DNA of 64,000 nucleotides from Kitasatospora sp. NBC_01287. Its GTDB lineage: Bacteria; Actinomycetota; Actinomycetes; Streptomycetales; Streptomycetaceae. Position 1 is the first letter of the stretch. The number at the start of each line of letters is the position of its first letter. Of this stretch, positions 1 to 7,720 are shown piece after piece. The notes beneath the pieces were generated by a model. That model saw nothing but the letters and a program-made list of their open reading frames with translations. It was not told where the DNA came from and did no database searches. The DNA lies in NCBI RefSeq assembly GCF_026340565.1, contig NZ_JAPEPB010000001.1, positions 930,001-994,000 of the forward strand, given 5' to 3'. A program made the translations under genes and the position numbers.

Positions 1-155
1 AGCCAGCCCCAGTCGTGCAGGGCCTGGCGGGTGTGGTCGCGGCAGCGCCCCACCGTGCCGGCGGCCCCGGTCAGGGCGAGCCGGCGGATCTGGCCGTGCG
101 GAGGGAGCGAGGGCAGCACTGCCCGGCCTGTCGTCCGGGGATCGCTAGCGCTCAT
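1..155 (-). CDS. ATP-binding anti-sigma-type regulator (HATPase), 5' end only
   Basis: The gene starts at ATG 155 and runs off the left edge, so only about 51 residues are visible. A good ribosome site (gaggaaag) sits directly before the ATG. The visible stretch reads IRRLALTGAAG, then TVGRCRDHTRQAL and HDWGWL, the usual N-terminal pattern of the small RsbW-like HATPase proteins abundant in streptomycetes, in which the first strand is followed by an R-x-x-T/V-R helix. Such proteins bind ATP and hold or phosphorylate STAS anti-anti-sigma partners. The next gene on the same strand upstream of it (251-625) is a STAS protein, which fits partner switching. The ATP-binding N and G boxes lie outside the window, so the assignment rests on the N-terminus alone. 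Confidence 0.6.
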   Translation of the reverse strand, partial: MSASDPRTTGRAVLPSLPPHGQIRRLALTGAAGTVGRCRDHTRQALHDWGW

Positions 156-250
156 CTTTCCTCACTCTGACAGCCGGGATGCTGGGAAACGGGTCAACAG
201 CTGTGCACTCCTCTGCCCCCTGATCGGGACAGGACACACGACCGGGGGGT

Positions 251-625
251 CTACCGCAGGACGGCGTCCAGATCCGGGCGGATGTCGAAGACCGTGTCGG
301 CGCCGGTGATCTCGAAGACCCGGGCCACCGCGGGCTGCAGACCTGCCAGCACCAGCGCGGCGCCGGCCTGCTCGGCGTCGCGCCGGGCGGCGAGCAGCGT
401 GTTCAGCCCGGTGGAGTCGCAGAACCAGAGGTCGCGGCAGTCCACCACCAAGCGGTCGCTGTCAGGCCGGCTCAGCGCGTCGACGAGCCGCTCGTGGAGC
501 AGGCCGACGCTGTCGTGGTCCAACTCGCCGGCCGGCGAGACGACGACGCTCCGGCCGTGGACCCGGACAGCTACGGTCAATCGGTCGGCTGGGGTCCCGG
601 TCCCTTCGCCGGCACTGCTCTGCAT
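251..625 (-). CDS. STAS-domain anti-sigma factor antagonist
   Basis: A 124-residue protein. ATG 625 is chosen because gaggag lies just upstream; the open frame extends further upstream only through a low-complexity repeat. The STAS fold is visible from residue 16: VHGRSVVVSPAGELDHDSV is the first strand-helix, VVDCRDLWFCDSTGLNTLL is the phospho-acceptor loop with the usual D-S-T/S-G-L signature (Ser/Thr phosphorylated by an anti-sigma kinase), and the C-terminal helix is intact. Length matches SpoIIAA/RsbV-like proteins. It would act in the cytoplasm by sequestering an HATPase anti-sigma factor, plausibly the one encoded immediately downstream (1-155) or the one at 2245. Confidence 0.85.
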   Translation of the reverse strand: MQSSAGEGTGTPADRLTVAVRVHGRSVVVSPAGELDHDSVGLLHERLVDALSRPDSDRLVVDCRDLWFCDSTGLNTLLAARRDAEQAGAALVLAGLQPAVARVFEITGADTVFDIRPDLDAVLR

Positions 626-939
626 GACACTCCTCTGCACTGGGTGGTGACGCGGCCGCCAGTCTGCCATGCCCGTGGGCCCTCTGGTCAGGGACCTGCG
701 CGGTCGACGCCCGGCACGATCCGAAAACCTGGAAACATGCGAAGAAACGGTGAAGGTTGCCGGCCGGGCGGCTTGGCCGCCCGGATCGGGGGCAGCCGTC
801 GGTGTGGTCCCAGGGCTCGCCCACGGCGGGCATCTCCGAGGCGTACCTCCACTGCTCCTCACTGCTCCACTGCTCCTCACTGCTCCACTGCTCCTCACCC
901 CCCGCTGCCCCGCTGCTCCTCACTCGACGGCGACCGGGC
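626..939. other. Non-coding stretch between STAS gene and PP2C remnant
   Basis: No convincing gene on either strand. It should contain the promoter of the STAS gene (minus strand) and the 18-bp tandem array listed separately. All open frames here are low complexity. Confidence 0.5.
849..902. repeat. 18-bp tandem array, 3 units
   Basis: Unit ccactgctcctcactgct at 849-866 and 867-884, with a third, partly diverged copy at 885-902. The array lies about 40 bp beyond the stop of the PP2C remnant (minus strand). It belongs to a set of unrelated 3'-end arrays in this window. Confidence 0.85.
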
Positions 940-1644
940 TCAGGACTGCAGGTAGACGAGGAGGGCCACGTCGTCCCCGTGGCGGCCCTGGCCGAGCAGC
1001 ACGGTGCAGAGGTGGTCGACCACGGCTTCGGCTGTCGGGAGTTCCGCGGCCAGCGCCGCCTGGGCTCGTTCGATGCCGGAGTCGATGATCTCGTCGCGCC
1101 GTTCGACCAGTCCATCGGTGTAGAGCAGCAGGCGGGCGCCGGTGGCGAGGATCGCCGTGCTCTCGGGCCGCTCGCTGCCCGTGCTGACGGCCAGCGGCGG
1201 GCTCTGGGCGTCCTGCAGGCGGTGCACGACGCCGCCGGGCTCGACCAGAAGGGCCGGCAGGTGGCCCGCGCTGCTGTAGCGCACGGTCCGCGTGGCGGGG
1301 TCGATGACTCCGCAGAAGACGGTGGTGCAGAACGCGCCGGGCAGGAGGTCGGCGAACCGGTCCAGGGCCTCCAGGACGCGGGCCGGGCCGTTGTTCTCCA
1401 GCAGCAGGGCCCGCGCCGCGCTGCGCAGTTGGCCCATGGTGGCGGCCGCGTCCAGGCCGCGTCCGACCACGTCGCCGACGACCACGCCGAAGCGGCGGCC
1501 GGGCAGTTCGACGACGTCGTACCAGTCGCCTCCCACCTCCAGGGTGGAACCGCCGGGTTCGTAGCGGACGGCGAAGCCGCCGGGCAGGTCGGCGGGGCCC
1601 AGGATGGCGCGCTGGAGAGCGAGGGCGACCTGCCGCTCAGGACG
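940..1644 (-). pseudogene. SpoIIE-type PP2C phosphatase domain, remnant without its own start
   Basis: This frame encodes a nearly whole PP2C_SIG domain: ERQVALALQRAIL (entry helix), GGDWYDVVEL and VVGDVVGRGLDAAATM (metal-binding aspartates), LLLYTDGLVERR, and the final GDDVALLVYL. The catalytic part therefore looks intact. The protein cannot start properly: the codons just upstream in this frame are nonsense translation of DNA that makes sense in another frame (receiver fragment, next entry), and the first in-frame Met is inside the domain. The family normally carries PAS/GAF, receiver or kinase domains before PP2C. I infer an internal deletion that fused a receiver start out of frame to this domain. 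Confidence 0.7.
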
Positions 1645-1846
1645 GTGTACTCGGGGGCCAGCAGGGCCGCGAGACAGGTCCGCAGGTCGGCGTTGTCCTC
1701 GGCCACCAGCACCGTGCCTCTGCCCGGTGTGCGGGCGCCGCGCGGGCCGGTACCCTCGTCCTCGCCGGGCGGCGGGCTCCGGCCCTCGCCGGGCGGCGGG
1801 CTCCTCCGGAGGGCTTCGGCGACGTAGTCCTGGACCACGCTGTGAC
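1645..1846 (-). pseudogene. Histidine-kinase/receiver linker fragment
   Basis: In a second minus-strand frame this piece reads VVQDYVAEALRRS, a proline-rich linker built from a directly repeated SPPPGE segment, then GTVLVAEDNADLRTCLAALL and APEYTV. The second part is the first 25 or so residues of a response-regulator receiver (acidic pair in AEDN), cut before the phospho-acceptor Asp. From memory, the first part matches the short linker between kinase and receiver in large streptomycete hybrid SpoIIE regulators. Receiver homology stops near 1645, where PP2C homology begins in another frame; kinase homology ends abruptly near 1846. Confidence 0.6.
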
Positions 1847-2023
1847 CGTGCGCAGGAACGCGGAGTCACCGAACGTGATGCCACTGGCGTCGAGGATCAC
1901 CACGGGGTGCGACGCGGCGGCGGCTTCGAGTTCGGCGGTCAACGGCCCCAGCGTGTCGGCGTCCGGCTCACCGCTCGCAGCGATGACCGGCAAGGACGCG
2001 AAGGGACCGCCGTCAGTGGTCAT
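1847..2023 (-). pseudogene. STAS protein, N-terminal fragment
   Basis: ATG 2023 is preceded by a weak gagg. About 58 residues are STAS-like: SLPVIAASGEPDADTLGPL, then HPVVILDASGITFGDSAFLR, which includes the D-S acceptor loop. After FLRTV the frame runs into sequence that makes sense only as the kinase fragment in another frame, so the last 40 or so residues of a STAS domain are missing. With the two pieces downstream this forms a chain of three gene fragments in three frames. Confidence 0.6.
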
Positions 2024-2244
2024 GCCTCAATTTGCCGAAGCCCGCGTCCGGCCCCTCATGACGACCTCGCCGGAGTTGGCCGTACCGGGAGCCGAGCCGA
2101 GGTGTCCGCCGTCCCGTCCGGGGAAGTCGCAGGACGAACGCACGAGGGCGCCGATTAAGATACCTGGCAGTCCCGCGCCCGCCTTCACCCACCGCGCCCG
2201 GGCAGCGGACCACGGAAAACAGACGCTAAGGGGCGCGGACGGCC

Positions 2245-2664
2245 ATGGATCTCCACCAGTACCCGTCCCCGCTCCACACCGTCCTCTGCCTGGACGGCCT
2301 GCCCGGGTCGATCGCCACCGCCCGGAACCACGCTCGTGCGTTCCTCGCGCAGATCCCCCTCCGGGAGAGCGAGCACACCGCGGCGAGCGACGTCTTGGTG
2401 CTGGTCAGCGAGCTGGTCACCAACGCCGTCCGCCACGCGCCGGGGCCCTGCTCGCTGGGCCTGGTGTACGACGGCTCCAGCCTGGTGATCGCGATCAGCG
2501 ACACCGGCCCCGAGCTGCCCCGGCGCCGCCCCGGCGACCTCCTCACCGGCAGCGGCGGATTCGGTTGGAACGTACTCACCAGCCTCACCAAGGACATCCA
2601 CATCGCCCGCCACGGGGCGGACGGGAAGACCATCGTCGCCGTCCTGCCCTTCCCCCAGGCCTGA
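2245..2664 (+). CDS. ATP-binding anti-sigma-type regulator (HATPase_c)
   Basis: A 139-residue protein starting at ATG 2245 with aagggg upstream. It is a single HATPase_c domain: the N box is LVSELVTNAVRHA (residues 52-64), the G1-like box is SDTGPELP, and G2 is GSGGFGWNVL. This is the RsbW/SpoIIAB architecture used in streptomycetes to inhibit sigma factors or phosphorylate STAS partners in the cytoplasm. It faces the STAS/PP2C remnant divergently, so the ancestral locus probably encoded a full switch of kinase, antagonist and phosphatase. The specific sigma factor cannot be told from sequence. Confidence 0.85.
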   Translation: MDLHQYPSPLHTVLCLDGLPGSIATARNHARAFLAQIPLRESEHTAASDVLVLVSELVTNAVRHAPGPCSLGLVYDGSSLVIAISDTGPELPRRRPGDLLTGSGGFGWNVLTSLTKDIHIARHGADGKTIVAVLPFPQA

Positions 2665-2849
2665 TCCCCGCGGGCCTGACCCCCCAGCGCCGGCCCGCGC
2701 CGCAGCTCCGGCCTCGGCTCCGGCGACCGAGGAACATGAGCACACCTCATACTGCCGCCGAATACTGCTGGCGCCCGGTGCTTGACCGCACGTCAGCCGG
2801 GCCCCTGCGCCTGCTGACGCATGGTCGAGCAGCGGGCGCGGGCGGGGCG

Positions 2850-3200
2850 TCAGCGACCGGCGGGGTTGCTGACCAGCACCCGGTCCCCCGCGTGCTCGCT
2901 CTGGTAGCCGGCCTCGGCCAGCAGCGCCGCGAGGCAGAGGGTGAGCCGGAAATCCCGGGAGTGGATGGTGGCGGCTCCACGAGCCCGGGCAGAGGCATCG
3001 GCACCGCCGCCGCCCGCACCCGCACCCGCCGGCTCCACCGTGCCGCCCTGCGGGCCGCTCCGCCAGGAGACGGTCACGCCGTGGGCGTGGCTGGAGAGCA
3101 CCGCCCCGGCCGTGGCCCGGCCGCCCTGGTCGGCGAGCGGGAGGCCCGCCTCGCGGAGCGTGTGGGCGATCGAGCCGAGCAGTGTGTGATGGTCAGCCAT
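2850..3200 (-). CDS. Small hypothetical protein, Gly/Ala-rich centre
   Basis: A 116-residue protein with ATG at 3200. I do not recognise a family. The N-terminal 48 residues (HHTLLGSIAHTLREAGLPLA followed by TAGAVLSSHAHGVTVSW) look like a compact alpha/beta start, then comes a Gly/Ala-rich linker (residues 55-75), then a helical end RDFRLTLCLAALLAEAGYQ and VLVSNPAG. The two ends could form one domain interrupted by an insert. There is no signal peptide or membrane segment. Its start codon lies inside a 9-bp inverted repeat (3198-3230), suggesting tight transcriptional or translational control. Confidence 0.6.
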   Translation of the reverse strand: MADHHTLLGSIAHTLREAGLPLADQGGRATAGAVLSSHAHGVTVSWRSGPQGGTVEPAGAGAGGGGADASARARGAATIHSRDFRLTLCLAALLAEAGYQSEHAGDRVLVSNPAGR

Positions 3201-3230
3201 ATGAAGAGTCTACGCGCCGAACTTCATATG
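3198..3230. promoter_or_regulatory. Inverted repeat over the start codon of the 3200 gene
   Basis: CATATGAAG (3198-3206) and CTTCATATG (3222-3230) are perfect inverted 9-mers separated by 15 bp. The left arm contains the start codon of the minus-strand gene. AT-rich CATATG elements are rare in this GC-rich window, which supports an operator or an mRNA hairpin at the start site. Confidence 0.5.
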
Positions 3231-3302
3231 AACGGATGGTGAAGCCGCGAGTAAGGCTGCCCGGGCGACAGCGTGCGCCGATCCGGTGGGCCTGCCGGAC
3301 CG

Positions 3303-3668
3303 TCAGCTGTGGTTGACGACGACGGAGATCCCCCAGCCGGTCGCCGCGAGCACCACCGCGAAGCAGAGACCCGCCAGGGCGAAGCCGACCGGCCCGGCGG
3401 TGGTCCGCTCACCGGCGGCCGGCTCACCGGCAGTCCACTCGCCATCAGCCCGCTCACCGGCAGCACGCTCACCGGCAGCACGCTCACCGATAGCCCATTC
3501 GGCCGCGCCCCGATCGACCCCGCCCCGGTCCACCGTGCCCCGCCCGGCTGCGGGCGGCGGGCTGAGCAAGCGCAGGCCGATCGCGAAGAGCGCGGGCAGA
3601 CCGGCTCCGGCGAGCAGGCCGACCACGACGATCTTCCACAGCGCGTTCAGATTGATCCAGGAGTTCAC
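3303..3668 (-). CDS. Small two-helix membrane protein coupled to PiT permease
   Basis: A 121-residue protein starting at GTG 3668, which overlaps the stop of the phosphate permease by 4 bp (GTGA), so it is translationally coupled. It has an N-terminal membrane helix (IVVVGLLAGAGLPALFAIGL), a hydrophilic middle made of degenerate repeats of the type AAGERAAGERADGE, and a C-terminal helix (FALAGLCFAVVLAATGWGI). PiT permeases often have a small partner gene (commonly a PhoU-like DUF47 protein); this is different. A structural or regulatory partner of the permease is inferred from coupling only. Confidence 0.7.
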   Translation of the reverse strand: MNSWINLNALWKIVVVGLLAGAGLPALFAIGLRLLSPPPAAGRGTVDRGGVDRGAAEWAIGERAAGERAAGERADGEWTAGEPAAGERTTAGPVGFALAGLCFAVVLAATGWGISVVVNHS

Positions 3669-4819
3669 GAGGCAACCTCCTTCGACTCCGGCGTCGGGGC
3701 GAGCGAATCGGTCCACGTGGCGTTGACGTTCTCCGGCGTCACCGCCGGGCGGCGGGAGGCGGCGAAGAAGACGATCGAGGCCAGCACCAGCACGATGAAG
3801 ACAACCAGCACCCCCGGCGTCCCGCCGATCCCGTGGGCGGTCCAGTAGGCCAGCGCACCGACCACGGCCGCGGCCGGCAGGGCGAGCAGCCAGGCTCCCA
3901 CCATCCGCCGGGCGACGTGCCAGCGCACCACGCCGCTCTTCTTGCCCACCCCCGCGCCCAGGATCGACCCGGTGGCCACATGGGTGGTGGAGAGCGAGTA
4001 GCCGAAGTCGGTGGAGGCGAGGATCACCGCCGCCGAGGCCGACTCGCTGGCCATGCCCTGCGGCGACTCGATCTCCACCAGCCCCTTGCCCAGCGCCCTG
4101 ATGACCCGCCAGCCGCCGAAGTAGGTGCCCAGCGCGATCGCGATGGCACAGGAGGCGATCACCCAGGTCGGCGCCTTCGCGCCGGTGTGCAGGGTCCCGT
4201 TGGCGATCAGCGCCAGAGTGATGACGCCCATGGTCTTCTGCGCGTCATTGGTGCCGTGGGCGAGCGAGACCATGGAGGCCGAGCCGATCTGGCCGAGCCG
4301 GAAACCGTGCCCGCGCGGGCGTTCGGGCACCTCGCGGGTGAGGCGGTAGACCAGGTAGGTGCCGAGGGCGGCGACCGCGCCGGCGATGAACGGCGACAGC
4401 GCGGCGGGCACGATCACCTTGGAGACCAGGCCCTGCCAGTTGACGGCCGAGCCACCCGCCGCCGCCATCGTCGCTCCCACGACGCCACCGATCAGCGCGT
4501 GCGAGGAACTTGAGGGGATCCCACGGAACCAGGTGGCCAGGTTCCACAGGATGCTGCCGGTCAGTCCGGCGAAGACCACCGTCAGGGTCACGTCGTGACT
4601 GTTGACCAGGCCACTGGCGATGGTCGCCGCGACGGCCGTCGACAGGAACGCCCCGGCCAGGTTCAGCGCCGCCGAGATGCCGACCGCCAGGCGCGGCCGT
4701 AGGGCACCGGTGACGATCGAGGTGGCCATGGCGTTGCCGGTGTCATGGAATCCGTTGGTGAAGTCAAAGCCCAGCGCGGTGACGATGACCAGCGCCAGGA
4801 CCGCGTCATTACCGGTCAC
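3665..4819 (-). CDS. pit: Low-affinity inorganic phosphate transporter, PiT family
   Basis: A 384-residue integral membrane protein that would import phosphate (as metal-phosphate complexes) using ion gradients. GTG 4819 is the chosen start because homology begins there (TGNDAVLALVIVTALGFDF); the upstream open frame is not membrane-like. The PiT signatures are present twice: FDFTNGFHDTGNAMATSI near the N-terminus and SLAHGTNDAQKTMG in the second half, plus the serine-rich GIPSSSSHALIGG loop. About 10 membrane segments fit the family. The next gene overlaps its stop codon, and a TetR gene is divergent. Confidence 0.92.
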   Translation of the reverse strand: MTGNDAVLALVIVTALGFDFTNGFHDTGNAMATSIVTGALRPRLAVGISAALNLAGAFLSTAVAATIASGLVNSHDVTLTVVFAGLTGSILWNLATWFRGIPSSSSHALIGGVVGATMAAAGGSAVNWQGLVSKVIVPAALSPFIAGAVAALGTYLVYRLTREVPERPRGHGFRLGQIGSASMVSLAHGTNDAQKTMGVITLALIANGTLHTGAKAPTWVIASCAIAIALGTYFGGWRVIRALGKGLVEIESPQGMASESASAAVILASTDFGYSLSTTHVATGSILGAGVGKKSGVVRWHVARRMVGAWLLALPAAAVVGALAYWTAHGIGGTPGVLVVFIVLVLASIVFFAASRRPAVTPENVNATWTDSLAPTPESKEVAS

Positions 4820-5101
4820 ACGCTCGAACCTAGCCCGCCGCTCCGGCGGGCACGGCCCCCGACAGCCCGGCACGCCGGGCGGCCCGGAGTCGCCATCCGA
4901 TCGGACCAACACCATGGCCCCGGGCCGCCCGCGTGCTGCTCGGGGCCGAGCTCCTCGGGCCGGCGCCGTCTCGTCCTGGTCCAGGTGGGCCCACATCCGG
5001 GCATCGAACGACGCGCCCGCCCTCGCCGGACAGGCGCGAGCAGCGGGGCGGGGTTGCGCAGAGGGGCGCCGGGGGTGGCGTCCGGCCTGGTTCCGCGAGA
5101 A

Positions 5102-5118
5102 CATGAGGTTGACTCATG
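5102..5118. promoter_or_regulatory. Possible TetR operator between pit and TetR gene
   Basis: CATGAG (5102-5107), five-base spacer, CTCATG (5113-5118): a short perfect inverted repeat in the divergent region about 100 bp before the TetR start. Placement fits an autoregulatory site, but the arms are short. Confidence 0.35.
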
Positions 5119-5217
5119 ATAGTGATTCGCGCGCCGGACGCCCGATGCGGCACAGTGGTAGCCGGTGCGGGTGCACGCGGTCGGCGCGCGCGGTTGACGA
5201 CGGGAGCTGGGCGGCGG

Positions 5218-5865
5218 ATGAACGAGCTGAGCGTCGAGGCGGCGGAGCCCGAGCTTCGCCGCAAGCCGGTGCAACAGCGCAGCCAGGAGCGCCTGGAGCG
5301 GATCCTGGACGCCTGCGCGGAACTGCTCGACGAGGTGGGCACGAACGCGCTGACCACCAAGGAGATCGCCGCTCGGGCCCAGGTGCCGATCGGCACGCTC
5401 TACCAGTTCTTCACCGGCAAGCAGAGTCTGCTGGCCGCGCTCGCCCGCCGCAACCTGCGGCGCTACCTGGATCGGCTGACCCGGCGGCTGGCGGCCGAAT
5501 CCCCGCAGGACATCGGCGGCTTCGTGGATCTGGCGGTCGAGGAGTTCGTCGCGATGAAGCGCGCGGTGCCAGGCTTCGGAGCACTCGACTTCGGGCTCAC
5601 CGGTCCGACCCCGCCCGCACTGGCGGACGTTGAGCACCTGCTCGACGGCACGCTGGACAACAACAGCGCGGTGGCCCGGCTGCTGCACCAACTCACCTTC
5701 GAGCACCTGGCGGGCGATGGCGTGCGCCCCGGCCCGCTGGCGCTACGAGTGGCCCTGGAGTGCGCGGACGCGGTGCTCAAACTCGCCTTCCGGAGCGACC
5801 GGGACGGCGATCCCACGCTGATCGCCGAATGCAAGGTACTGCTCCGGCGCTACCTGGCCGGCTGA
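5218..5865 (+). CDS. TetR family transcriptional regulator
   Basis: A 215-residue repressor-type protein. ATG 5218 is preferred over upstream in-frame starts because TetR homology begins soon after it. The DNA-binding helix-turn-helix is clear: RILDACAELLDEVGTNALTT, then KEIAARAQVPIGTLYQFFTG. The C-terminal ligand-binding half (residues 75-215) is helical and includes MKRAVPGFGALDF, as in regulators of streptomycete efflux or metabolic genes. Its neighbours are the divergent pit gene and downstream the DUF4239 pair, either of which could be a target. The ligand is unknown. Confidence 0.88.
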   Translation: MNELSVEAAEPELRRKPVQQRSQERLERILDACAELLDEVGTNALTTKEIAARAQVPIGTLYQFFTGKQSLLAALARRNLRRYLDRLTRRLAAESPQDIGGFVDLAVEEFVAMKRAVPGFGALDFGLTGPTPPALADVEHLLDGTLDNNSAVARLLHQLTFEHLAGDGVRPGPLALRVALECADAVLKLAFRSDRDGDPTLIAECKVLLRRYLAG

Positions 5866-6006
5866 TCAGCCGGCCGGACATCTCGCAGAACATGAGTTCG
5901 CCGCACGTACGCGCTGGCGAGCATTGAACCCCCGCAAGGGTCAATTCCCCGGCCGGGGACACCATTCCATGTACCGGCACGTTGGCAGCTGATTATCGTC
6001 CTGCGC

Positions 6007-6771
6007 ATGCAAGGCGACGACGACGGCCCGCAGCAGGTGCCGGGCCATCAGCACACCCCGGGGCGGCCGGAACCCGGACCGCACCCGCCCGGGGACCACG
6101 GGCCTGGGGACCACGACCCCGGGGACCACGGGCCTGGGGACCACGGATCAGGGGACCACGGATCGGGGCACGACCATCCCGGGCCGCCCTCCCCACCACC
6201 GCACCATGAGCCGCCGCACCCGCCGCACCCTCCCCATCCCCCGTGCCCGCCGCACCCCTGCCCGCCACCCCCACCGTGTCCGCCAACGCCTCCTCCCCCG
6301 CCCCCGCCGCCTCCTCCCTGTCCACCGCCACCGCCACCACCACCCACCCCGCCTTCACCGCCGACACCGCCCCCACCCCCGGCGCCCCCACCACACCCCA
6401 CCCCACCGCCGCCCCCACCACCTCCGCCGCCCCCGCCCCCGCCCCCGCACCAGGCCGCCCCGCCCCCACCCAAACCGCCCGCCCCCAAACCGCCCGCCCC
6501 GAAGGCAGTCGTCCCGAAGGCGGTCGCGCCCGTCACCCACGCGCCACCCCCAGCGGCCCCGCGGCAGCCGCGCCCGACCCCCGCGCTGCCCGCACCGCCA
6601 CCCCCGGGCCAGGTGCACGCGGTCACCGCCGTGCCGACCCGGCCTCCGGACGAGAGCCTCGCGCTGCCTGGCGACGCGCAGAGCGCGTTCGTCTTCGTCG
6701 CCATCACCGTTCCCGCCGTCCTCGCCGCGGCGGTCGGCTTCATCAACCACACCATCGGGAGACGTCGTTGA
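6007..6771 (+). CDS. Proline-rich repeat protein with C-terminal membrane anchor
   Basis: A 254-residue protein. Residues 20-60 are tandem GDHGPGDH-type repeats rich in His and Asp; residues 60-150 are almost pure Pro with scattered His and Cys; then comes a PAPKP/PAPKA segment, and a single hydrophobic helix near the C-terminus (AFVFVAITVPAVLAAAVGF) followed by a short basic tail (GRRR). The frame looks real despite its composition because its stop overlaps the next start (TTGA) and the C-terminal helix is typical coding sequence. I infer a tail-anchored protein with a long rigid polyproline arm; the His/Asp repeats could bind metal. No known function. Confidence 0.65.
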   Translation: MQGDDDGPQQVPGHQHTPGRPEPGPHPPGDHGPGDHDPGDHGPGDHGSGDHGSGHDHPGPPSPPPHHEPPHPPHPPHPPCPPHPCPPPPPCPPTPPPPPPPPPPCPPPPPPPPTPPSPPTPPPPPAPPPHPTPPPPPPPPPPPPPPPHQAAPPPPKPPAPKPPAPKAVVPKAVAPVTHAPPPAAPRQPRPTPALPAPPPPGQVHAVTAVPTRPPDESLALPGDAQSAFVFVAITVPAVLAAAVGFINHTIGRRR

Positions 6772-7502
6772 GCCTGGGAATCGTCATCGCCGTGGTCCTC
6801 GGCGCCGCCATCGCCGTGGGCATCCTCGCCGCCCTCGGCCGTACCACCCGCTCGCGCGAGGGCACCTTCTCCGGTGGCGCGCTCAGCTTCCTCGGCTCGG
6901 CCTCGCTCTCCTCCTTCATCCTGGTGGCCGCCTTCCTGATCGCCGGCTCCTGGTCAAACCTGAACACCGCGCGCGGCCACACCTGGGACGAGGCCCGCTC
7001 GCTCAACGCCGCCTACACCGACGCGGACGCCAGCACCCGGCCACTGCTGCGCACCTACGTCACCGACGTGATCGGCCCGGACTTCGCGGCGATGACCCAC
7101 GGCAGCGCCGATCCCGGCACCTGGGCCGGCCTGGACGCCGCGCGGCAGCACGTCGAGGCCGAGGCCAACTCGCCGCAGCGGACCGCCGAGCTGAGCGACC
7201 TGGACGACATCTACACCAAGCGGCAGATCCGGCTCGCGGACACCTCGCTGTCGCTGCCCTCCCCCCTCTACCCCGCACTGATCGGCACCGGACTGCTGGT
7301 GCTGCTCTACGCGCCGATCGCCGGGCTCACCTTCCACCGCCGGGAGGCGATCGCGCTGGGCCTGGTCGGCTCGGTGGTGGGCTTCGGCGTCTACCTGGTG
7401 CTGCACATGACGCACCCGTACATCGGCCCGATGCACGTCACGCCCGTCGCCTACCAGCAGAGTCTGCAGCGCTTCAGCCAGCTCTCCGAGCAAGCCGGCT
7501 GA
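6768..7502 (+). CDS. DUF4239 (bestrophin-like) membrane protein
   Basis: A 244-residue protein starting at TTG 6768, overlapping the stop of the proline-rich gene by 4 bp, with gggag 7 bases upstream. It has two N-terminal membrane helices (IVIAVVLGAAIAVGILAALG; FILVAAFLIAG), an extracytoplasmic or cytoplasmic helical region (residues 60-165) with the DUF4239 pattern of EARSLNAAYTDAD and DLDDIYTKRQIRL, and two C-terminal helices (ALIGTGLLVLLYAPIAGL; ALGLVGSVVGFGVYLVLHM). DUF4239 proteins are uncharacterised, distantly channel-like membrane proteins. Coupling with the proline-rich anchored protein suggests the two form one membrane assembly. Confidence 0.82.
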   Translation: MSLGIVIAVVLGAAIAVGILAALGRTTRSREGTFSGGALSFLGSASLSSFILVAAFLIAGSWSNLNTARGHTWDEARSLNAAYTDADASTRPLLRTYVTDVIGPDFAAMTHGSADPGTWAGLDAARQHVEAEANSPQRTAELSDLDDIYTKRQIRLADTSLSLPSPLYPALIGTGLLVLLYAPIAGLTFHRREAIALGLVGSVVGFGVYLVLHMTHPYIGPMHVTPVAYQQSLQRFSQLSEQAG

Positions 7503-7720
7503 GCCACCCGGTCCGCCCGCCAGCCGGCTCGACAGCGGGCCGGCCGGCCCCACGTCCGGCCGGCGGACGGGCGGCAGGCGGGCCCAGGTCCGGCGGGCGG
7601 GTCGGCCGGCGAGCGGGCCCCACGTCCGGCCTTGAGCCGCCCTCGAATCCGGCCATCCAGGCCCCTGCCGGGCCAGAACGACCGAGCCGGTCCGACAAGC
7701 CCGCGGTCGGATGATCGACA

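Noticed and set aside
6048..6755. Glycine-rich frame on the minus strand opposite the proline-rich gene
   Set aside because: It is the antisense of proline codons. The + frame is stop/start coupled to DUF4239 and has a proper membrane anchor; the minus frame has no ribosome site or partner.
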